A DNA stretch of 64,000 nucleotides, from the NCBI GenBank assembly GCA_026125795.1, contig JAHCKM010000004.1, forward strand, positions 310,001-374,000, given 5' to 3'. A program made the position numbers and the translations under genes. Position 1 is the stretch's first letter; every line of letters starts with the position of its first letter. Positions 17,008 through 25,358 of this stretch are shown in pieces. The notes under the pieces are model-generated. The model searched no databases, had not been told where the DNA came from, and saw nothing but the letters and a program-made list of their open reading frames with translations. Source of the DNA: Burkholderiaceae bacterium (lineage in GTDB: Bacteria; Pseudomonadota; Gammaproteobacteria; Burkholderiales; Burkholderiaceae_C).

Positions 17008-20000
17008 ATGCCGAAACCCGACGACGTGCACTCGCAATCCGGGACGTTGCACGTCCCCCATGAGCAGTCCCGGAAGTTGCACGCCCCTCACGAGCAGTCC
17101 CGGACGTTGCACGCCCCTCACGAGCAGTCCCGGACGTTGCACGTCCCTCACGAGCAGTCCCGGACGTTGCACGTCCCTCACGAGCAGTCCCGGACGTTGC
17201 ACGTCCGGGGTGCCCGCACGCACAACCTGAAGAACATCGACCTCGACATCCCGAAGCACGCGCTGGTGGTGATCACCGGGCTGTCGGGCTCGGGCAAGTC
17301 GAGCCTTGCCTTCGACACGCTGTATGCCGAAGGGCAGCGCCGCTACGTCGAGAGCCTGTCGGCGTATGCGCGCCAGTTCCTGCAGCTGATGGACAAACCG
17401 GACGTCGATCTCATCGAAGGCCTGTCGCCGGCCATCAGCATCGAGCAGAAGGCCAGCTCGCACAACCCGCGCTCGACCGTGGGCACCATCACCGAGGTGC
17501 ACGACTACCTGCGGCTTTTGTTCGCGCGCGCCGGCACGCCGTTTTGCCCCGATCACGGGTTGCCGTTGCAGGCGCAGAACGTCAGCCAGATGGTCGACGC
17601 GGTGCTCGCGCTGCCGGCGGAAACACGGCTGGTGATCCTGGCGCCGGTGGTGCGCGACCGCAAGGGCGAGTACGGCGAGCTGTTCACGCAGATGCAGGCG
17701 CAGGGCTTCGTGCGATTTCGGATCGGCTCCGCCGGCGGCGAACGACGCATGTTCGAGGCCACCGAGCTGCCCAAGCTGAAGAAGACCGAGAAGCACGACA
17801 TCGACATCGTGATCGACCGGTTGCGCGCTCGGCCGGAGATGAAGCAGCGCCTGGCCGAGAGCTTCGAGGCGGCGCTGCGCATCGCCGACGGGCGTGCGAT
17901 CGCGCTGGAGCTCGACAGCGGACGCGAGCACCTGTTTTCCAATCGCTTCGCGTGCCCGGTGTGCAGCTACTCGCTGCCCGAGCTGGAGCCGCGGCTGTTC
18001 TCGTTCAACTCGCCGGTGGGCGCCTGCCCGCACTGCGACGGCCTGGGGCAGGTGACCGCTTTCGACCCGGAACGGGTGGTGGCGTTTCCATCGTTGAGCG
18101 TGGCCGCCGGCGCGGTCAAGGGCTGGGACCGGCGCAACGCCTACATGTTCTCGATGATCGAGAGCGTGGCCAAGCACTACGGCTTCGACGTCGACACCCC
18201 GTTCGAGCAGTTGAGCGCCGAGGCGCGACACGTGTTGCTGCACGGTTCAGGCACGCAGGACGTGGAGTTCATCTACAGCGCCGAAGGCGGCAAGGGACGC
18301 GTGCGCACGGTGAAACGCTGGCATCCGTTCGAAGGGATCCTGCCCAACTACGAGCGCCGCTTTCGCGAGACCGACTCGGTCGCGGTGCGCGAGGAGCTTG
18401 CGCGCTACCAGGCGGCGCAGCCTTGCCCGCAGTGCGACGGCACGCGGTTGCGGCGCGAGGCGCGCCATGTGCGGCTGGCCGGGGCAGGCGACGCCGAACC
18501 GTCGCTCGGCAAAGCCATCTTCGAGATCGAACGCGCCACGCTGGCCGACGCGCTGGCGTATTTCGAGGCGCTGCAGCTGCGCGGCGCCAAGGCCGAGATT
18601 GCCGACAAGGTGGTGCGCGAGATTCGCGCGCGCCTGAAGTTCCTCAACGACGTGGGGCTGAGCTACCTGAGCCTGGACCGCGGCGCCGACACGCTGTCGG
18701 GCGGCGAGGCCCAGCGCATCCGGCTGGCGAGCCAGATCGGCTCGGGGCTGACCGGCGTGATGTATGTGCTCGACGAGCCGAGCATCGGACTGCACCAGCG
18801 CGACAACGCGCGTCTGATCGACACCCTCAAGCGGCTGCGCGATCTGGGCAACAGCGTGCTCGTGGTGGAGCACGACGAAGACATGATCCGCGCCGCCGAC
18901 CACTGTGTGGACCTGGGGCCGGGCGCCGGCGTGCACGGCGGCGAGGTCGTGGCACAGGGCACGCCAGCGCAAATCGCGGCTGACGGCGAATCGCTCACCG
19001 GGCAGTTCCTCTCGGGCCGCCGCCGCATCGCGGTGCCGGCGCGCCGCACGCCGTGGCCGACGCCGTCGCTGATCGACGATGCGAACGACCCGGCCGCAGT
19101 CCGTCTGCGCATCGTCGGCGCGCGCGGCAACAACCTGCGCGACGTGACGGCCGAGATCCCGGTCGGTCTGTTCACCTGCGTGACCGGCGTGTCGGGCTCG
19201 GGCAAGAGCACGCTGGTCAACGACACGCTGTACGCCGCGGTGGCGCAGCACCTGAACGGCAGCGCGCAGGAGCCGGCGCCGCACGAGTCGATCGAGGGCC
19301 TCGACGCGTTCGACAAGGTGATCGCGGTCGACCAGAGCCCGATCGGCCGCACGCCGCGCAGCAACCCGGCCACCTACACCGGGCTGTTCACGCCGATCCG
19401 CGAGCTGTTTGCCGAGGTGCCGGCGGCGCGCGAACGCGGCTACGGGGCCGGGCGCTTCAGCTTCAACGTGGCCGGCGGCCGCTGCGAGGGCTGCCAGGGC
19501 GACGGCGTGATCAAGGTCGAGATGCACTTTCTGCCCGATGTCTACGTACCGTGCGACAGCTGCCGCGGGCTGCGCTACAACCGCGAGACGCTGGAGATCC
19601 GCTACAAGGGGCTGAACGTCAGTCAGGTGCTCGACCTGACGGTGGAGGACGCGCACCGGTTCTTCGACGCCGTGCCGACCCTCGCGCGCAAGCTCAAGAC
19701 GCTGCTCGACGTGGGCCTCGGATACGTCAAGCTCGGCCAGAGCGCCACCACGCTGTCCGGCGGCGAGGCGCAGCGCGTGAAGCTGGCGCTGGAGCTTTCC
19801 AAGCGCGACACCGGACGCACGCTGTACATCCTTGACGAACCGACCACCGGACTGCACTTTGCCGACATCGAGCTGCTGCTTTCCGTGCTGCACCAGCTGC
19901 GCGACGCCGGCAACACCGTGGTCGTGATCGAGCACAACCTCGACGTGATCAAGACCGCCGATTGGCTGATCGACCTCGGCCCCGAGGGGGGCGCCGGCGG

Positions 20001-20100
20001 CGGCCGCATCGTGGCCACCGGCACGCCGGAGGCGGTAGCGGCAACCCCGGAGAGCCACACCGGACGGTTTCTCCGGCCGGTGCTGGGGGACGGTGGCTAG
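17008..20100 (+). CDS. uvrA: Excinuclease ABC subunit A, with a repetitive N-terminal extension
   Basis: Damage-recognition ATPase of nucleotide excision repair. Two ABC modules are present. Module one has GLSGSGKSS at 91-99 and a zinc finger ([13 protein letters not shown]...CPHCDG). Module two has GVSGSGKST near 727-735 and a second zinc site (CEGCQGDG...CDSCRG). Both ABC signatures are intact ([20 protein letters not shown]). The family normally starts just before [11 protein letters not shown], here residue 67. Residues 12-61 are instead five copies of a ten-residue unit ([10 protein letters not shown] type). If the ATG at 17008 is right the protein has 1,030 residues, about 60-80 more than usual. 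A TTG at 17197 is a possible alternative start. Confidence 0.95.
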   Translation: MPKPDDVHSQSGTLHVPHEQSRKLHAPHEQSRTLHAPHEQSRTLHVPHEQSRTLHVPHEQSRTLHVRGARTHNLKNIDLDIPKHALVVITGLSGSGKSSLAFDTLYAEGQRRYVESLSAYARQFLQLMDKPDVDLIEGLSPAISIEQKASSHNPRSTVGTITEVHDYLRLLFARAGTPFCPDHGLPLQAQNVSQMVDAVLALPAETRLVILAPVVRDRKGEYGELFTQMQAQGFVRFRIGSAGGERRMFEATELPKLKKTEKHDIDIVIDRLRARPEMKQRLAESFEAALRIADGRAIALELDSGREHLFSNRFACPVCSYSLPELEPRLFSFNSPVGACPHCDGLGQVTAFDPERVVAFPSLSVAAGAVKGWDRRNAYMFSMIESVAKHYGFDVDTPFEQLSAEARHVLLHGSGTQDVEFIYSAEGGKGRVRTVKRWHPFEGILPNYERRFRETDSVAVREELARYQAAQPCPQCDGTRLRREARHVRLAGAGDAEPSLGKAIFEIERATLADALAYFEALQLRGAKAEIADKVVREIRARLKFLNDVGLSYLSLDRGADTLSGGEAQRIRLASQIGSGLTGVMYVLDEPSIGLHQRDNARLIDTLKRLRDLGNSVLVVEHDEDMIRAADHCVDLGPGAGVHGGEVVAQGTPAQIAADGESLTGQFLSGRRRIAVPARRTPWPTPSLIDDANDPAAVRLRIVGARGNNLRDVTAEIPVGLFTCVTGVSGSGKSTLVNDTLYAAVAQHLNGSAQEPAPHESIEGLDAFDKVIAVDQSPIGRTPRSNPATYTGLFTPIRELFAEVPAARERGYGAGRFSFNVAGGRCEGCQGDGVIKVEMHFLPDVYVPCDSCRGLRYNRETLEIRYKGLNVSQVLDLTVEDAHRFFDAVPTLARKLKTLLDVGLGYVKLGQSATTLSGGEAQRVKLALELSKRDTGRTLYILDEPTTGLHFADIELLLSVLHQLRDAGNTVVVIEHNLDVIKTADWLIDLGPEGGAGGGRIVATGTPEAVAATPESHTGRFLRPVLGDGG
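17041..17206 (+). repeat. 30-bp minisatellite inside the start of uvrA
   Basis: Five complete 30-base units begin at 17041, 17071, 17101, 17131 and 17161, followed by a 16-base partial unit at 17191. Units four and five are identical and the others differ at a few positions. Ten codons per unit keeps the reading frame. Each unit carries all or part of the inverted repeat GGACGT-TGC-ACGTCC. In the last copy this is a perfect 9-base stem (17189-17197 with 17201-17209). There are no spacers, so this is not a CRISPR array. Confidence 0.95.
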
Positions 20101-20135
20101 GGCCGTTCAGAACGGCGCAGGAGCGCATGCGGCCA

Positions 20136-20162
20136 AACAAAAGGCCGGCGCTAGGCCGGCCT
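20136..20162 (-). terminator. Rho-independent terminator of the SWIB gene
   Basis: Read on the minus strand, AGGCCGG (20162-20156) and CCGGCCT (20148-20142) form a 7-bp GC stem with a 7-base loop. TTTGTTT follows directly, partly from the stem end. It lies 44 bases beyond the SWIB gene stop and also faces the end of the convergent uvrA gene. Confidence 0.75.
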
Positions 20163-20205
20163 CTGTTGCGCGCTGCAGGCCCCGTCTAAGGGCCCTGCGC
20201 AGGCG

Positions 20206-20628
20206 TCACTTCAGGTGCGCATTGATCAGCTTGGTCATCTCGAACATCGAGACCTGCGCCTTGTTGAAGATCTCCTTCAGCTTGGAGTCGGCGTTGATCA
20301 TCGTGCGCTTGACCTTGTCCTGCAGGCCGTTCTTCTTGATGTAGTCCCACACCTTCTTGGTCACCTCGGTGCGCGGCAGCGGCTTGTCGCCGATGACGGC
20401 GGCCAGCGACGCGCTGGGCGTCATGGCTTTCATGAAGGCCGCGTTCGGGGTGCGCTTCTTGGCGGGTGCCTTCTTCTTGGCGGCCTTCTTGGCCGGCGCC
20501 TTCTTCTTCGCCGGGGCAGCCTTCTTCGCAGCCTTCTTGGCCGGCGCCTTCTTGGCGGCCTTCTTGGCGGCCTTTTTCGCCGGGGCCTTCTTTGCTGCTT
20601 TCTTCGCAGCCTTCTTCGCAGTTGCCAT
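20206..20628 (-). CDS. Histone H1-like SWIB domain protein
   Basis: A 140-residue DNA-binding protein. Residues 1 to about 58 are lysine/alanine/proline repeats of the KKAPAKKAAKK type, like eukaryotic H1 tails and the bacterial H1-like proteins. Residues about 60-140 are a SWIB/MDM2-type domain (LPRTEVTKKVWDYIKKNGLQD...LKEIFNKAQVSMFEMTKLINAHL). A nucleoid-associated or regulatory role is likely, but no target is known from sequence. The start at the ATG at 20626-20628 is supported by GGAGAG seven bases upstream; an in-frame stretch upstream to 20796 is non-repetitive and unlikely to be translated. Confidence 0.9.
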   Translation of the reverse strand: MATAKKAAKKAAKKAPAKKAAKKAAKKAPAKKAAKKAAPAKKKAPAKKAAKKKAPAKKRTPNAAFMKAMTPSASLAAVIGDKPLPRTEVTKKVWDYIKKNGLQDKVKRTMINADSKLKEIFNKAQVSMFEMTKLINAHLK

Positions 20629-20734
20629 TTCGATTCTCTCCATCACGTGAGTGGTTGATGTGCCGGAACCCGGGTGAGAGTCGCGTGAACTCTCGTTTCT
20701 CACATGGTCCCTGCGGGCGCGATGGTACAGAGAG

Positions 20735-20800
20735 TTTTCCCCGGTGAGAAGCTTTTTTCCCTCGTGGAGAGCGCTTTTCTCCCTCGTGGAGCGCATTTCT
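20735..20800. promoter_or_regulatory. Phased T-tracts and imperfect direct repeats upstream of the SWIB gene
   Basis: Runs of T (A on the coding strand of the SWIB gene) begin at 20735, 20753, 20775 and 20796, about two helical turns apart. They are embedded in imperfect copies of TTTTCTCCCTCGTGGAG. The block lies 107-172 bases upstream of the SWIB start. Such phased tracts usually bend DNA or act as upstream promoter elements; function here is inferred. Confidence 0.45.
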
Positions 20801-20863
20801 GTCGCCGGCGCGCATCACGCGCGCCCCTGTGAAGCGCCTGCTGCGGCGCTATGCTCGTGACCC

Positions 20864-21223
20864 ATGAAGCTCCTCGTGCGTTGGTTGTTGTTGGCTGCTG
20901 CGCTGCTGCTGGTGGCGCACCTGTACGCCGGCGTGCAGGTGGCGAGCTTCGGCTCGGCGATGATCGCCGCCCTCGTGCTAGGCCTGCTCAACACGCTGGT
21001 GCGGCCGCTGCTGGTGCTGCTCACGCTGCCGGTGACGCTGCTGACGCTCGGGCTGTTTCTCTTCGTGATCAACGCGCTGATGTTCTGGGCCGCCGCTAGC
21101 ATCCTCGACGGCTTCAGCGTCACCGGCTTTCCCGCCGCGCTGATCGGCTCGCTGATCTACAGCCTGGCCGGTGTGGTGATCGACATGGCGATCGAGCGCG
21201 TGTTCGCGCCGGCGCCGGCGTGA
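20864..21223 (+). CDS. Small membrane protein of the phage-holin family 4 / YvlD type
   Basis: A 119-residue inner-membrane protein with four hydrophobic segments (LLLAAALLLVAHL, MIAALVLGLLNTL, VTLLTLGLFLFVINALMFW, ALIGSLIYSLAGVVID). Conserved features are the NTLVRPLLVLLTLPVTLLTLGLF block and the FINALMF-like motif of Pfam Phage_holin_4_2. Despite the family name these are ordinary chromosomal proteins of unknown function, and nothing phage-like surrounds it. The gene lies between the SWIB gene (divergent) and the protease gene (convergent). Confidence 0.85.
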   Translation: MKLLVRWLLLAAALLLVAHLYAGVQVASFGSAMIAALVLGLLNTLVRPLLVLLTLPVTLLTLGLFLFVINALMFWAAASILDGFSVTGFPAALIGSLIYSLAGVVIDMAIERVFAPAPA

Positions 21224-21256
21224 TCGTCCACCCCCGAAGCGGCCTGGCGGCCGCCT

Positions 21257-21308
21257 CCCCCTCAAGGGGGCAACACCAGTGGACCGGCAAAGCCGGATCC
21301 ACGGTGTT
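21257..21308. repeat. Palindromic intergenic element with a strong hairpin
   Basis: The arms 21272-21288 and 21292-21308 pair over 16 bases with two single-base bulges and an AAA loop (AACACC, GTGGA and CCGGC on the left arm). A smaller stem CCCCC/GGGGG (21257-21261, 21266-21270) precedes it. It lies in the gap between two convergent genes. It may act as a bidirectional transcription end, but there is no T-run. It has the look of a REP-type dispersed element. Confidence 0.6.
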
Positions 21309-21385
21309 CGCTTGGGCGGCAAATGCTGTGCGCCCGATGCGGCAGCAAACGTCGCTTGTTTCGTTCGTCGCGCTCGACGAGCGCT

Positions 21386-22969
21386 CTACTCAGGCTCGCG
21401 CGGCGCGCCGTTCCTGCCGCGCAGCTCGTCCATCAGGCGACGCCGCTGGCCCTCGAGGTCGCGCAGCCGCGCGTCGATCACCGACGATTCGATGAAATCC
21501 GGCGTGCCGCCGGCGCGTGCCAGCCGCTGGCCCGCGCGCAGGCGGTCGATCGCGCCGCCAAGGTCGCCGTTGGCGGCGTGCGATTCGGCCAGCGCACGCA
21601 CCGCGCGCAGCGCCTGCCCCTGGCGCTCGGCGCACGCCGACAGTGTGGCCCAGGCGAGCGCGTCGGTGCGGTGCTCGCTGACCCAGGCCTGAAGCAGTTC
21701 CGACTGGCGCTTGACGCGCGTGTTGTCGTTGAGCGCGAGCGCGACCTGCGTGTCGAGCAGCAGGCGCGGACGCGAGCCGTCGTCGGGCACGGCGGCGATG
21801 CGCCTGGCGGCGAGCTGCGCATCGCCCTGCGCGAGCGCGACCTCCACGCCGAGCAGTGCCCAGATGCGTGCGGCGCGCGGCGGCAGCGCGGTGCCGGCGA
21901 TCTGGCGCTCGCCCTGCGCCAGTGCGTCGGCCGCGCGGGCAAAGTCACGCAGCTGCGCCGACGCCAGGGCGCTGGCGTAGAGCGATCCGAGCCGCTCCTG
22001 GACATCGGCGGCGCTGGACTTGTCGAGCTCCTGCAGGCGTTGGCGCGCCGGCACCGTGGGGTCCATCAGCACCCGCGCGCGCGCCTGCATCAATGCGTGT
22101 TCCGGCCGCGCCAGCGTGCCCGGCGCGCTGCCCTGGCGCGCGCGCGCCTCGGCCACTCGCTCGGTGGTGAGCGGGTGGCTGCGCAGGTACGGGTACGAGC
22201 CGTTGTCGACCAGGCGGTTGGCGTGATCCAGGCGCTCGAACATGCGCGCCATGCCCGACGACGCGAAGCCGGCTTGGCCGAGCACCTGCAGACCGATGCG
22301 ATCGGCTTCGCGCTCCATGTCGCGCGAGAAGTTGAGCTGGCCCTGCAACGCCGCTGCCTGGCTGCCCATGATCGCGGCCTGCGCCGCATCAGTGTTGTTG
22401 GCGCGCGAGGCGGCGATCAGGCCGGCAATCATGCCGGCCAGCGCCAGCAGGCTCTGGCGGTTGCTGGTCACCACGCTGCGCGCGATGTGGCGCTGCGTCA
22501 GGTGGCTCAGCTCGTGTGCCAGCACCGACGCCAGCTCGTCAGCGCTACCGGTGAGGCCGATCAGCGCCAGGTGCACGCCGACATAGCCGCCGGGCAGCGC
22601 GAACGCGTTGACGCTGCGATCGCGCACCAGGAACGCCTCCCAGGAGAAGTTGGCGTCAATGTCAGGCGTGATGTCGCCGTGCCGGCGCGCGGCCGCCACC
22701 AGCGGTTGCCAGATCGCTTGCAGGTACTCCAGCAGGATCGGGTCGTCGAGGTAGGCGGGGTCACGGCGGATCTCGCGCATGATCTGCTCGCCCAGGCGCT
22801 TTTCGGTCGTGACGGTGACTTCGTCGGAGGCCGACTCGCCGAGCGACGGCAGGCGCACCTGGGGCCACACCGGGGGTGCGGCGAGCGCGCCGCACAGCAG
22901 TGCGACGGCGAGACCGCGCCGCGACTGTGCCTTCTGGCGCCTGCGGGAAATGGCCGTGACTCCACTCAC
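21386..22969 (-). CDS. M48 family metalloprotease with TPR tail (BepA/YfgC-like)
   Basis: A 527-residue periplasmic protein resembling BepA, which assists or degrades outer-membrane proteins such as LptD. A signal peptide (RRGLAVALLCGALAAPPVWPQ) leads. The zinc motif HELSH is at about 152-156 and the third ligand is in MEREADRIG (about 221-223). NAFALPGGYVGVH is the M48 substrate strand. The C-terminal half is helical and TPR-like (LYASALASAQLRDFARAADAL and later). I chose the GTG at 22967-22969 because it places the signal peptide near the start; other starts upstream overlap moaC. The exact start is uncertain. Confidence 0.9.
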   Translation of the reverse strand: MSGVTAISRRRQKAQSRRGLAVALLCGALAAPPVWPQVRLPSLGESASDEVTVTTEKRLGEQIMREIRRDPAYLDDPILLEYLQAIWQPLVAAARRHGDITPDIDANFSWEAFLVRDRSVNAFALPGGYVGVHLALIGLTGSADELASVLAHELSHLTQRHIARSVVTSNRQSLLALAGMIAGLIAASRANNTDAAQAAIMGSQAAALQGQLNFSRDMEREADRIGLQVLGQAGFASSGMARMFERLDHANRLVDNGSYPYLRSHPLTTERVAEARARQGSAPGTLARPEHALMQARARVLMDPTVPARQRLQELDKSSAADVQERLGSLYASALASAQLRDFARAADALAQGERQIAGTALPPRAARIWALLGVEVALAQGDAQLAARRIAAVPDDGSRPRLLLDTQVALALNDNTRVKRQSELLQAWVSEHRTDALAWATLSACAERQGQALRAVRALAESHAANGDLGGAIDRLRAGQRLARAGGTPDFIESSVIDARLRDLEGQRRRLMDELRGRNGAPREPE

Positions 22970-23024
22970 GAGCCTATGATCGCACCGCCGCGTTGCTCGC
23001 TTGTAAACGGACCCTTTTGCCCGC

Positions 23025-23522
23025 ATGACCAAGTCTTCCAGCGACAGCCCGCTGACCCATTTCGACCCGCAAGGCCGCGCGCACATGGTGGACGTGTCGG
23101 CCAAGGCCGAGACACATCGCGTGGCGCGCGCGCGCGGCACCATCCGCATGCAGGCGGCGACGCTGGCGCTGATCGCTTCGGGCGGCGCCGCCAAAGGGGA
23201 CGTGATCGGCGTCGCGCGCATCGCCGCGATCCAGGCCGCCAAGCGCACCGCCGAGCTGATCCCGCTGTGTCATCCGCTGCCGTTGACGCGTGTGGCGGTG
23301 GAATTCGAGATCGACCGCGGCGCCAACGCCGTGCACTGCACCGCTCAGGCCGAGACCCTTGGCCGCACCGGCGTCGAGATGGAGGCGCTGACGGCGGTGC
23401 AGGTGGGGCTGCTGACGGTGTACGACATGTGCAAGGCGGCGGATCGTGGGATGGTGATGGGGGATATCCGGCTGCTGGAGAAGAGCGGGGGCAAGTCGGG
23501 GGAGTGGAAGGCACAGCCCTGA
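23025..23522 (+). CDS. moaC: Cyclic pyranopterin monophosphate synthase MoaC
   Basis: Enzyme of molybdenum cofactor biosynthesis that converts the MoaA product into cyclic pyranopterin monophosphate. The 165 residues contain the family blocks [35 protein letters not shown] and [26 protein letters not shown], including the conserved active-site lysine and histidine region. Length is normal. It is divergent from the M48 gene with about 55 bases between. No molybdenum cofactor riboswitch is visible upstream. Confidence 0.97.
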   Translation: MTKSSSDSPLTHFDPQGRAHMVDVSAKAETHRVARARGTIRMQAATLALIASGGAAKGDVIGVARIAAIQAAKRTAELIPLCHPLPLTRVAVEFEIDRGANAVHCTAQAETLGRTGVEMEALTAVQVGLLTVYDMCKAADRGMVMGDIRLLEKSGGKSGEWKAQP

Positions 23523-23552
23523 AGGGCAGCGCGCCCTCGTTCGTGCGCGCTC

Positions 23553-25316
23553 TCAGCGCTGGACGAATTCACGCCAGTGGACTTCTCGCGTCGGCGGCTG
23601 GCACTGAAACTCTTGTGTCGATTGCGCGGGATCGCTGCACGGCGCGAAGTACTCATCGGCCCCGGGATTGCGAAACTCGCGGATGCGCGCTGCCAGCCAG
23701 CGCGCCTTGTCGAGCTCTCCCTGCGCCGCGAGTGCCTGCGACCACGCGATCATCAGGCGCACGTCGAGCAACTGGTGTGGAGCGCGCTTGAACGCCAGCT
23801 CTTGTGACGGCGATAGCGGGGCTTTCGGTGGACCGAAGGCAGTCGCGGCCGCGTAGTCGGCGTGGTGGCCGAAGAGGGGGCTGCGCTGGCCGCGCGCAAT
23901 GCGTTCTTCGAGGGGTGCAGCATCTTCGGGCGGGTCATAGATCACCACCACTTGCCGGTAGTCCAGCGCGGCGGCGACGGCGCCGATGGCCATCGTGAGG
24001 CCGAGTGCCATCGCGGGTCTGAACGATCGGGCCGACAACGATGCGCTATTCACTGCCGATTGCACCGGCCCGGTTCCCGCCAGACAGAAGCCCCATGCAA
24101 ACGCCGTCGGCAGCAGGAAGTAGGTGTACCAAAGCGGGTACTCCAGCATGCTATGCAGGCCGATCATCAGCACCACGACCCACGAAGTCCTGCCGGCAAT
24201 TCCGTGCTGGCCTTCGGCACGCCAAGCCCGGCGCCAAGCTTGAAATAGTGCGAGCGTCAACAGCGCCAACATCAGCACGGCGATCGGATACCCCAACTCG
24301 ACCGCGAACTGCAACGCCAGGTTGTGCGTGTGATCGAAGAACGCGACAGGCCGATCCGGGAAGGCCGTCAGCGTCCACGCCAAATTGAACTCACCGAATC
24401 CGACTCCGGCGCCAGGCTCATCCCCAAGGAGGGCGAGTGCGTTCGACCAGATCCCAAAGCGCGAACTCGAAAAGTCGCCATTCGATCGCAGGACCAGTCG
24501 ATCCTCTGTCCCGGAAGGTACATGGGGCCTCGCAGCGATGCTGCCCCATGCGGCAGCGTAAAGGATCGGGGCCAGCAGCAACAACACGCGAGCCGGCTTT
24601 GTGAGGCGGTGATCCACCAACGCCCAGAGCGACAACAACAGAGTACCTAGTGCACCGGTGCGCGATCCACTCAAGACCAACGCAACGACCAGGAACAGCG
24701 CCAGCGAAAACAGAAAGCCCGGTCTGAGGCGCCGCAACTCGTGCAAGCCCACAGCTCCGACCAAGGACCAAAGCAGCAACGTGCTCAGGTGGTTGGGCTG
24801 ACGCAGGTTTCCCACTGCACGCCCCGGCAGAGTTGACTGCGCAATCCAGCGTCCGTCGGACCAGCTCGGCAAATAGACCTGAATCAGCGCGATCACCGCA
24901 CTCACGACGCCAGCCGCGACGAGCCCGGTAGCAAACCACGCGAACACCTTGGGCGCGTCGCTGTGTCGTCCGATGGTCGCCCCCAGAACGGACACCACGG
25001 CAGCACATCCAATGAGAAGCGCCGCCGAGATCGCGATGGGTGCGGGTAGTGATGCGGCAGCACCAGACAGCGCGGCACAGACTGCAAGTACGATTGCCGC
25101 GACGACCAATGCCCAATCGTCGCGCACAGCTGCTGCAGTGTCGGTCGACGCGTCACTGGCGAAGACCACCGCGCCCCACAGGCCGGTCGCCAGGCACTGG
25201 TTCAGCAGTGTCGGAGACGGCGGCAGATTGAACGCCAGCAGCATGGGCACCGCGGGTGCCAGCAGCATCAGTGGCACAAACATACGCGAGTTAAGGTTCG
25301 GGGCCGCTGTCGACAT
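23553..25316 (-). CDS. O-antigen ligase/PglL-type oligosaccharyltransferase (second copy)
   Basis: A 587-residue polytopic membrane protein of the Wzy/WaaL/PglL superfamily. About twelve hydrophobic segments are seen, with the periplasmic loop blocks GNLRQPNHLSTLLLWSLVG (about 170-190) and GVGFGEFNLAWT...FDHTHNLALQFAVELGYP (about 300-345), both diagnostic of Wzy_C proteins. The C-terminal 150 residues are soluble, as in pilin and protein O-oligosaccharyltransferases. It lies 42 bases behind a related gene and behind pilA, so it may transfer glycan to pilin or another protein. O-antigen ligase activity cannot be excluded. Confidence 0.82.
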   Translation of the reverse strand: MSTAAPNLNSRMFVPLMLLAPAVPMLLAFNLPPSPTLLNQCLATGLWGAVVFASDASTDTAAAVRDDWALVVAAIVLAVCAALSGAAASLPAPIAISAALLIGCAAVVSVLGATIGRHSDAPKVFAWFATGLVAAGVVSAVIALIQVYLPSWSDGRWIAQSTLPGRAVGNLRQPNHLSTLLLWSLVGAVGLHELRRLRPGFLFSLALFLVVALVLSGSRTGALGTLLLSLWALVDHRLTKPARVLLLLAPILYAAAWGSIAARPHVPSGTEDRLVLRSNGDFSSSRFGIWSNALALLGDEPGAGVGFGEFNLAWTLTAFPDRPVAFFDHTHNLALQFAVELGYPIAVLMLALLTLALFQAWRRAWRAEGQHGIAGRTSWVVVLMIGLHSMLEYPLWYTYFLLPTAFAWGFCLAGTGPVQSAVNSASLSARSFRPAMALGLTMAIGAVAAALDYRQVVVIYDPPEDAAPLEERIARGQRSPLFGHHADYAAATAFGPPKAPLSPSQELAFKRAPHQLLDVRLMIAWSQALAAQGELDKARWLAARIREFRNPGADEYFAPCSDPAQSTQEFQCQPPTREVHWREFVQR

Positions 25317-25358
25317 GACCTGCGGGCGCGATCCTAGCGCCCCGAACGCCGACGAGCA

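Noticed and set aside
17037..17209. Possible CRISPR array
   Set aside because: The 30-base units are directly adjacent without spacers and lie in frame in uvrA.
20440..20628. Tandem nucleotide repeats as a separate repeat element
   Set aside because: They are the codons for the KKA(P)AKK tail of the SWIB protein.
20864..21223. Holin gene marking a prophage
   Set aside because: The family name is historical; no lysis, capsid or integrase genes are nearby.
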